DNA of 5,328 bases from an uncultured Prevotella sp. (GTDB lineage: Bacteria; Bacteroidota; Bacteroidia; Bacteroidales; Bacteroidaceae), in assembly GCA_934230685.1 (NCBI GenBank), contig CAKQFF010000130.1:1-5328 (forward strand), read 5' to 3'. A program made the translations under genes and the position numbers. Every line of letters starts with the position of its first letter. Position 1 is the stretch's first letter. Positions 1 to 5,328 of this stretch are shown in pieces. The notes below the pieces were generated by a model, which saw only the letters and a program-made list of their open reading frames with translations, was not told the origin of the DNA and did not search any database.

Positions 1-2
1 TT

Positions 3-872
3 CTGGCGAAGACGGTGGTTGGACAAGTCGACACATTTTCCCAGGCGGCATTAAGAAAAATCACGTCATTCTTTTCCAGCTATCGGCCTACCGTTTCATT
101 CGACGAGCTGACCGGAAGCCCGACTTTCTCCATAACAGTTGCCTCCGACAGGCAGGAAGAATCACTGAAACATATATTTGAATACCTGAAACAGTCTGAC
201 AAACGAATTTATATCGCAATTGACGAGTTTCAGCAGATTGCGGAATATCCGGAAAAGGGTACAGAAGCGCTACTGCGCTCTTACATTCAATTTCTCCCGA
301 ATGTCTATTTCATATTCGCCGGCAGCAGTCAGCACCTCATGTCCGAAATGTTCCTGTCCGCAAAGCGTCCGTATTATCAGAGTTCCCAGATAATGAGTCT
401 TCCCCTCATAGATGTTGGAGAATATGAAGTTTTCGCAAACAGGTGGCTGAAACAGAAAGGAATTGAAATCAGCGATAGCGACTTCAGGTATATTTATGAC
501 TTGGTTGACGGCCAGACATGGTATGTTCAGAGCATCCTGAACAGGCTCTACGGAAATGGAGAGGACATTGACAAACATACAATAGTTCGGATCGTCGAGA
601 ACACCATTAACGAACAGGAAGATGCATTCATCAACTACTGCAAATCGCTCTCCGACAATCAGGCGGCTCTTGTCGTGGCCATCGCCAAGGAAAAAGGAGT
701 CGCGTCAGTTCTGTCACAGAAATTCATCCGCAAGTACCGTCTGCCGGCGGCCAGTAGCGTGAGCCTCGCCCTCAAGGCGCTGCGGAAGCGCGACTTCGTA
801 CATGATTTTAATGGGAAAATAATTGTATATGACCGATTTTTCTCAATCTGGCTGCGGCGGGAAACGGAGTAA
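3..872 (+). CDS. AAA ATPase (ATPase_2-like), C-terminal part, 5' end outside window
   Basis: The reading frame is open from the left edge (Leu-Ala-Lys-Thr precedes the GTG at 15), so the gene starts outside the window; the GTG is not a convincing start. The visible 289 residues lack Walker A (P-loop), expected upstream. Counting from the GTG, Walker B is seen near residues 65-75 (IYIAIDEFQQI, with the Asp-Glu pair), followed by a strand and loop resembling sensor 1 (VYFIFAGSSQHLMSEMF, about 97-113). The last 80 residues look like a winged helix (LSDNQAALVVAIA, then a helix pair, then VYDRFFSIWL). This order matches the archaeal-type ATPase_2 family, abundant in Bacteroidales as stand-alone cytoplasmic ATPases whose physiological role is mostly unknown. 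It is convergent with the minus-strand genes and probably functionally separate from them. Family assignment is confident; role unknown. Confidence 0.88.
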   Translation: MAKTVVGQVDTFSQAALRKITSFFSSYRPTVSFDELTGSPTFSITVASDRQEESLKHIFEYLKQSDKRIYIAIDEFQQIAEYPEKGTEALLRSYIQFLPNVYFIFAGSSQHLMSEMFLSAKRPYYQSSQIMSLPLIDVGEYEVFANRWLKQKGIEISDSDFRYIYDLVDGQTWYVQSILNRLYGNGEDIDKHTIVRIVENTINEQEDAFINYCKSLSDNQAALVVAIAKEKGVASVLSQKFIRKYRLPAASSVSLALKALRKRDFVHDFNGKIIVYDRFFSIWLRRETE

Positions 873-935
873 CAGCGACATCACGCTTCTCCGGTCATTC
901 ATCAGTCATCCATCCCGCATCATGAACCTGACCAG

Positions 936-983
936 AAAATAAAAACTGCGCAGACACTCACCCAAGAATGAGCGGCCGCGCAG
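936..983 (-). terminator. Intrinsic terminator of the minus-strand gene set
   Basis: CTGCGC at 946-951 pairs with GCGCAG at 978-983. The inner arms continue with interrupted pairing and close with CTCA (957-960) against TGAG (969-972) around an 8-base loop. An A-rich run lies at 936-945 (AAAATAAAAA), so on the minus strand the hairpin is followed directly by TTTTTATTTT, the form of a Rho-independent terminator. It lies about 85 bases past the stop codon of the last minus-strand gene. The plus-strand side has no T-run, so it is not a canonical terminator for the ATPase gene, although the stem could also slow transcription from that side. Confidence 0.8.
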
Positions 984-1066
984 CAGGACAAATTCTCACT
1001 CTATTCTCGGCAGCATTGATTTTTAATGCATTATAAAACAGAGTGCAAAAATACAACTTGGCATCG

Positions 1067-2527
1067 TTACCATTTATCTATCTGAACTAACCTGTCATTA
1101 GAAAAATATAGAATTGCATTGTAATATCCCCAGACTTCAACAACACCTAAACTATTTCTGGTCGAATATCTATCAGACGGATACCCCCATGCCTTTAAGC
1201 ACATTTCCTTCGTCATATTGATAGCGACCTTATGGTTTTTTATGTCGTCAGCAAACTCGTTCCCGTATTTTGAAACATTTTCACGTTCTTCCTGCAATCT
1301 TCTATTCTCCTCACGAGCCTTAGCTTCTTTCAGAACCGCCATATAATTATTTCGTAAAGAAGCCACCAATTCCTCGGTTTTTTTCTTCAATGCTATAGGG
1401 CACACATTACTTACATGGTCATTACCGACATTGATATATGCGTCACACAATGCTGCATATTTATTGTTCCAAGTATCGCCTATTCTTCCATAGCTATTAA
1501 GATAATACGCTCGATCGAATTCTCCAAGATAAAATGAATAGCCCTGCCATCTACTTGATTTTTCAGCTTCCTTATATGCATCACTGCCCGTCGAATCGAA
1601 AAAATATGTAGCTATGCCGCCTATTTTTAACGAATAAGAATCTGTACCATCAGAAAAGACTCCAATTATCTTATCATCAACTACAATTACCTTTTCGCAC
1701 TTATATGTCTTGTTCTTTGCGGGTGACGTTACCGTTGCGCCCGTAATCTCGTCTAAAAAAAACTCTTTGTCAATATCAATATAACATTCCTGTCCTTTCA
1801 GCAACTTACTCACCTTTTCGACATAAGGGCATGCATACATCACGTAATTAGCAATATTCGTCGGAGTAAAATGGCTAAAATAGGCAGCATCCGTAGGAAC
1901 ATAAAAACAACGACCTTTCTGGTCCGTAAAAATCAGAAGGATATTATTTTTACTGTTTTTCATGATATAACTATCTTTCTTTACAGCCGTTTGGACAAAA
2001 TTTTTCAACCACGCCTTTATAATCGTGCTATCCGCAACCGGCTCTTGAGAGACTCCTCCCGAATTATAATAAACTATTCTTGATGTAGAGGGCATCTTAC
2101 AGTTGTCTATATAGTCATGGATATGTCGTTCCAATTGCTCTTTGAAAAGCAGCCGCCCAGTTATCGTATAATATCCTGGCTCCATATCCTCAATCGATAA
2201 TGTATTATTGACTGAATCAGAACACAAAACGCCGCACGCTTCCTTAGGATAGTAGGCTCTCAACTTGTTTTTAACCAACAGCACACGAATGCCTACAGGA
2301 TCGACATCCATCTTCCCAAAGAATTGTAATTCAACTCCGTTTTCCAGATCTTTGTCTGATACATGTCGCATTCTCTTGCTGATTATATCATCCTTATTCA
2401 TCGAGTTTACAACCAGCGACGATGAAAGTTGCTGCTTAGCCTGCTCTGACGACATTATTTCAATTTGAGCAAAAGCGATGTTCATTGTCAGAAGCAATGT
2501 CAGCACCGAAAAAAATACCTTTTTCAT
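1067..2527 (-). CDS. Secreted protein with coiled coil and SmpA/BamE-like C-terminus
   Basis: I chose the ATG at 2527 (486 aa) over an in-frame TTG at 2545: it begins a clean signal peptide (MKK, hydrophobic core, cleavage after AFA at residue 20) and has GGAAAAG just upstream. The product should be exported to the periplasm or envelope. Residues 21-270 match nothing I recognise. Residues about 274-309 form a small beta-rich stretch (YKCEKVIVVDDKIIGVFSDG). Residues about 379-420 are highly charged (Lys, Glu, Arg) and likely coiled coil. Residues 421-486 follow a SmpA/BamE-like pattern: INMTKEMCLKAWGYP at 436-450, then VEVWGYY and ILYFSNDRLVQI. The first motif usually has Gly before Met-Thr; here it is Asn437. 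It is last in the gene set, 24 bp after the zinc-ribbon gene and ahead of the terminator. BamE itself is a small lipoprotein, so this is not BamE; the function is unknown. Confidence 0.85.
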   Translation of the reverse strand: MKKVFFSVLTLLLTMNIAFAQIEIMSSEQAKQQLSSSLVVNSMNKDDIISKRMRHVSDKDLENGVELQFFGKMDVDPVGIRVLLVKNKLRAYYPKEACGVLCSDSVNNTLSIEDMEPGYYTITGRLLFKEQLERHIHDYIDNCKMPSTSRIVYYNSGGVSQEPVADSTIIKAWLKNFVQTAVKKDSYIMKNSKNNILLIFTDQKGRCFYVPTDAAYFSHFTPTNIANYVMYACPYVEKVSKLLKGQECYIDIDKEFFLDEITGATVTSPAKNKTYKCEKVIVVDDKIIGVFSDGTDSYSLKIGGIATYFFDSTGSDAYKEAEKSSRWQGYSFYLGEFDRAYYLNSYGRIGDTWNNKYAALCDAYINVGNDHVSNVCPIALKKKTEELVASLRNNYMAVLKEAKAREENRRLQEERENVSKYGNEFADDIKNHKVAINMTKEMCLKAWGYPSDRYSTRNSLGVVEVWGYYNAILYFSNDRLVQIDKW

Positions 2528-2551
2528 CTTTTCCAATATATTCAAATGATC

Positions 2552-3040
2552 TTAATCTTTTGTTTTAGACATCAGGCTTACGAGTATCGATATCACCTCC
2601 CCGACAACACTTATGATTATCCCATTGCGCATAAGACCATGAAAAGCCTTTATCACGTGCTTCACATCATCATGAGCGACACCGACATCCATGTACGATG
2701 CAAATCCTCCCAATGATTCAAGTCCATCAACAACATCAGTAACCATTACAGTGTTATATATGCTTCTGTAAATGAAATATCCGAATATGTATATTCCTGC
2801 TGTCGCAAGCAGATGGATAAAATACAGTTTCTCGTCAGACGTGAATTTGGAATCATCTTCAGCCACTTGTTCTTTAGGCTGAACTGTCTCCACGTCAGCA
2901 GAAACAGTCTGAGCGCCATGCTCCTTACCGGCTCCTTCCGGCAAGGAAGCCTTCTCCTCTAACCACATTCCACAATGCATGCATTTCTTTGCCGATGCAG
3001 GAATATCCTCACCGCAATATGGGCATTTCTTCGTTTCCAT
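2552..3040 (-). CDS. Zinc-ribbon protein with two membrane helices
   Basis: A 162-aa protein. The N-terminus is a compact zinc ribbon: Cys6-x2-Cys9 and Cys20-x2-Cys23 (KKCPYCGEDIPASAKKCMHC), a complete four-cysteine site. Residues about 30-68 are a polar, Glu-rich, probably disordered linker. Two hydrophobic segments follow, about 72-92 (LYFIHLLATAGIYIFGYFIY) and 138-157 (RNGIIISVVGEVISILVSLM). With no signal peptide, the zinc ribbon is expected in the cytoplasm with the C-terminal half in the inner membrane. Such ribbon-plus-membrane proteins are frequent in Bacteroidota and usually hypothetical. The ribbon is the type used for protein contacts as often as for nucleic acids, so no DNA-binding role is claimed. 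It lies between the lipoprotein gene (77 bp upstream) and the secreted-protein gene (24 bp downstream). The ATG at 3040 directly precedes the ribbon, so the start is secure. Confidence 0.85.
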   Translation of the reverse strand: METKKCPYCGEDIPASAKKCMHCGMWLEEKASLPEGAGKEHGAQTVSADVETVQPKEQVAEDDSKFTSDEKLYFIHLLATAGIYIFGYFIYRSIYNTVMVTDVVDGLESLGGFASYMDVGVAHDDVKHVIKAFHGLMRNGIIISVVGEVISILVSLMSKTKD

Positions 3041-3117
3041 AACTTAAAATCTATTGACGTTTATATCCTTCCAGCTTTCTATCCAGATCTATAATGGATG
3101 TTCCCCGATAGAGAGCC

Positions 3118-3888
3118 TTACAGATATGACTTCAGCGTTCTTTCAATCTCAATAAGTTGATTTCCCCTAGCCAGTGTTTCCATCTCGAACCTTGAAGACT
3201 TCTTTTCTTCCGTCAGTCTGACAAGAACATAGAAATCCTTATCTATCGTATATACGATATAATATGAATTTGCAGATTTGGTACTATAATCCTTGGAATA
3301 ATAGCTGTCATAGACTTTCACGACCTTATTAGATTTCTTCTGTATAAACTTGACATAACCATGAACAACTGTAAGTGCCACTATGGAATCATCATCCTTA
3401 TTTTCTGCTGCATACTTGTAAGTAATCAACTGATTCAGAACATCTATGTCACCTGCATCATCAATACGCTTATTTAGATAATCCATATCTTTCATAGCCC
3501 AGTTGTTATTCCACGTCCATTGTTTCACATAATGTTCTTCAGTATCTTCATCGTTCATTTTCCAATAGCAACGCTGTCCATGATCATACCAATAACTCCC
3601 TTTCAACACAATCTTTGTTTTTTCTATCCAAGGGTTTCTGTCCTCCATATCATTCCCTATACTATACGATATTTTTACATCCGGGACATACACATCCTTA
3701 ACTTTACCCTTCTCTAATTTTTGGGCATATTCATCTACATAGCTCTCTACGATTTCATTACTGACAGATGTCATCAGCACATAGGCTTTCACTTGCGAAG
3801 TATCGGCCGTCTTGGAGCCGCCGCATGAAGTGAACACAGAGATTGACGCAATAACAGCAAACGTCGCAATTAAATTTTTAGCTTTCAT
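3118..3888 (-). CDS. Putative lipoprotein of unknown function
   Basis: A 256-aa protein beginning with Lys2 and Lys4, a hydrophobic stretch (NLIATFAVIASISVF) and a lipobox ending TSC at Cys22, followed by Gly-Gly; this is a typical Bacteroidota lipoprotein signal. The residues after Cys22 (GGSKTADT) lack the acidic cluster that marks surface export in Bacteroides, so a periplasm-facing anchor is more likely (inference). The mature part has alternating hydrophobic strands and many aromatic residues, including a Trp/Tyr-rich stretch near residues 99-131 (GSYWYDHGQRCYWK, then VKQWTWNNNW) and a C-terminal region with strands IVYTIDKDFYVLVRL. I do not recognise the domain and see no catalytic motif. 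The ATG at 3888 lies 32 bp after the stop of the 466-aa gene, so co-transcription is likely. Its coding sequence is clearly A/T-rich. The gene is convincing; function unknown. Confidence 0.82.
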   Translation of the reverse strand: MKAKNLIATFAVIASISVFTSCGGSKTADTSQVKAYVLMTSVSNEIVESYVDEYAQKLEKGKVKDVYVPDVKISYSIGNDMEDRNPWIEKTKIVLKGSYWYDHGQRCYWKMNDEDTEEHYVKQWTWNNNWAMKDMDYLNKRIDDAGDIDVLNQLITYKYAAENKDDDSIVALTVVHGYVKFIQKKSNKVVKVYDSYYSKDYSTKSANSYYIVYTIDKDFYVLVRLTEEKKSSRFEMETLARGNQLIEIERTLKSYL

Positions 3889-3920
3889 ATTTGTTGGTTT
3901 ATTATGTTTATATTTCTCAA

Positions 3921-5321
3921 TTAACCCTGTATCTTCTTCAGGGTCTCTGAAAGTTTCGCAGCGACAACATTCGCGTCGGTGGAGGATGTGCAGATATCGG
4001 CGATGCAGTCTTTCATGCCGCCGATTTTGTCCTTCATTCCTATTCTGACCAATGTCTTTTTCAGCAGATCCGGATTCTTGTCGCGGTTGCTGAATTTGAA
4101 CACCACATGATTGTCATCGGACGGAAGGATATCGAAATAGAGATTGCCCTCATCATCACCGGTGGATTCGCACACGAGCGTCTTCCAATACCATATTCTG
4201 GTCGTCCAATGATTCAGTGCAGCCGCCCCGGCATTGCCTTGAGAGGCAAGCGCCTCATCGACAGCATTTTTCCACAGTGTCGTGCGATGGTTGGCCTGAA
4301 TCACATTCTGCAGATATTCAATTCTATCGATGATGAATTTCTGCAGGCCTGGATCCTGGCCGAGAACCTGACCGAGATCCCCTTCCTTGATATCATCATA
4401 CTGCGCCGGAAGAAACTTCCACCACGAGCCATAAGACCGATAACCGCCATTTGACCATTTAAGCGCCTTGGAGAAATCGGAATCCGGGCCATAGCTCGCC
4501 TGAATATAATAGTGCCCTTTATAGAATCCCAGACTTATAACTCCCGGATTCCCGTTTGTCCTGGACTTCATGACAAAGCAGGTTTCTCCACTCCAATTTT
4601 CATTTATCTGCATGGGCCAGCCTGAATTATCCCACCTTGTCAATGCTGATTCCCATATACTTACGCCTGATTCAGCCTCTGCAGGAGCAAGGTCGCCGCC
4701 GATATCATCAGAATCCGTTTTCACATGAAAAGCGGCATTGAAATTCTTAATCGTCTCCTCCTTTATAGTATCTGAGAACCTGACATCAGAATATTCAAGA
4801 TCATTCCTCAAAGCATCTACAATAGAGAATAATCCTTTCAGAAGATCGGTTTCACCGACGCTGGCCGAATTTTCCTGCGGGCACACACTGTTCACAACTT
4901 CATTTACAGCTTCGCTCACATTCTTGATATTCTCCGGCTTGCATAGCATTGCCACAAGTGCTGTCTGATATTGCAGTTCCTTCTTCTCGTCATCAGTCAG
5001 CGAGCCATCCTTGACAGCATCGTACAGCTTTCCGAGAAAAGTCTGATAAACTTTCAGTTTCTCTTCGAATATCTTGGCGTTACGCTGCAATGTCTTTTCC
5101 TGATTCGTCTGTCCCTGAAGCAGGATGCACGTCACTACCGCCGTGAACAGCACGCCGAATATTGCGCCCATAATCTGTCCTGGAATCTCTTTACCCGTAA
5201 AGATGTGGAAAAAAAGAGCAATGAGACATACTCCAAGCGCACAAAACAGCACCAATGAGAGAAAGCCGCTATTCTCTACAATATAGTTCCACTGTTCTTT
5301 GAAAAATTTTCTCATTCTCAT
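3921..5321 (-). CDS. Membrane-anchored protein with large soluble C-terminal region, unknown function
   Basis: A 466-aa protein starting at the ATG at 5321, with an alternative ATG two codons later (MRMRKFF). Only seven bases upstream are visible and the frame stays open to the edge, so an earlier start cannot be excluded, but the basic start ahead of a membrane helix fits. Two helices are seen at about 19-41 (FLSLVLFCALGVCLIALFF) and 47-70 (IPGQIMGAIFGVLFTAVVT), then a charged, probably coiled segment (about 72-100, KTLQRNAKIFEEKLKVYQ). After a helical region and a Glu/Asp-rich linker near 200-220 come two aromatic-rich alpha/beta parts, about 222-345 and 370-466. I recognise the layout from hypothetical Bacteroidota proteins but can name no domain. 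The short helical hairpin suggests that the C-terminal region faces the cytoplasm (inference). First of the four minus-strand genes; role unknown. Confidence 0.8.
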   Translation of the reverse strand: MRMRKFFKEQWNYIVENSGFLSLVLFCALGVCLIALFFHIFTGKEIPGQIMGAIFGVLFTAVVTCILLQGQTNQEKTLQRNAKIFEEKLKVYQTFLGKLYDAVKDGSLTDDEKKELQYQTALVAMLCKPENIKNVSEAVNEVVNSVCPQENSASVGETDLLKGLFSIVDALRNDLEYSDVRFSDTIKEETIKNFNAAFHVKTDSDDIGGDLAPAEAESGVSIWESALTRWDNSGWPMQINENWSGETCFVMKSRTNGNPGVISLGFYKGHYYIQASYGPDSDFSKALKWSNGGYRSYGSWWKFLPAQYDDIKEGDLGQVLGQDPGLQKFIIDRIEYLQNVIQANHRTTLWKNAVDEALASQGNAGAAALNHWTTRIWYWKTLVCESTGDDEGNLYFDILPSDDNHVVFKFSNRDKNPDLLKKTLVRIGMKDKIGGMKDCIADICTSSTDANVVAAKLSETLKKIQG

Positions 5322-5328
5322 AATACAG

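Noticed and set aside
270..578. 102-aa open frame on the minus strand inside the ATPase gene
   Set aside because: It lies wholly antisense to a well-supported ATPase coding region and its translation resembles no protein family.
972..979. GCGGCCGC palindrome
   Set aside because: It is part of one arm of the terminator hairpin and needs no separate explanation.
2465..2716. 83-aa plus-strand frame across the junction of the secreted-protein and zinc-ribbon genes
   Set aside because: It overlaps two well-supported minus-strand genes, and its His/Tyr-rich translation looks like reverse-strand shadow.
3046..3053. Near match to the Bacteroidota -7 promoter element on the minus strand (TAGATTTT, consensus TAnnTTTG)
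   Set aside because: It misses the final G, has no evident -33 element at the right spacing, and lies only about five bases from the ATG of the zinc-ribbon gene.
3081..3099. Small inverted repeat (ATCCA/TGGAT) in the 77-bp gap before the zinc-ribbon gene
   Set aside because: A five-pair stem with a nine-base loop and no T-run on either strand is too weak to call a terminator or riboregulator.
4107..4454. 115-aa open frame on the plus strand opposite the 466-aa gene
   Set aside because: It is antisense to a coherent membrane protein, and its translation has no domain, signal or membrane pattern that would support it.

Overview
The window looks like accessory chromosome of a gut-type Bacteroidales bacterium (Bacteroides, Prevotella or Muribaculaceae-like). 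The evidence is a plus-strand AAA ATPase of a type abundant in that order, A/T-rich start regions mostly without a clear Shine-Dalgarno sequence, a short Bacteroidota-style lipoprotein signal ending in Cys-Gly-Gly, and a secreted protein whose C-terminus follows a pattern common in Bacteroidota proteins. The assignment comes from protein style, not from a marker gene.

Layout: (1) positions 3-872, plus strand: the 3' part of an AAA/ATPase_2-type ATPase, cut by the left edge so that its Walker A region is missing. (2) Positions 873-1066: a convergent intergenic region with a good intrinsic terminator for the minus strand (about 936-983). (3) Positions 1067-5321, minus strand: four genes in a row with gaps of 32, 77 and 24 bp. 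In transcription order they are a 466-aa protein with two N-terminal membrane helices, a 256-aa lipoprotein, a 162-aa zinc-ribbon protein with two membrane helices, and a 486-aa secreted protein with a coiled coil and a SmpA/BamE-like C-terminus. The only terminator seen is after the last gene.

All four minus-strand proteins carry membrane or export signals, so the likeliest reading is an uncharacterised envelope-associated gene set, probably one operon. No enzyme active site is recognisable in any of them, and no function should be assigned. The three downstream genes are more A/T-rich than the ATPase and than the 3' half of the 466-aa gene, which hints at accessory or transferred origin. 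I saw no tRNA, rRNA, CRISPR array, insertion sequence or recombinase. The four-gene set is the candidate for something undescribed, but the sequence alone does not show what it does.
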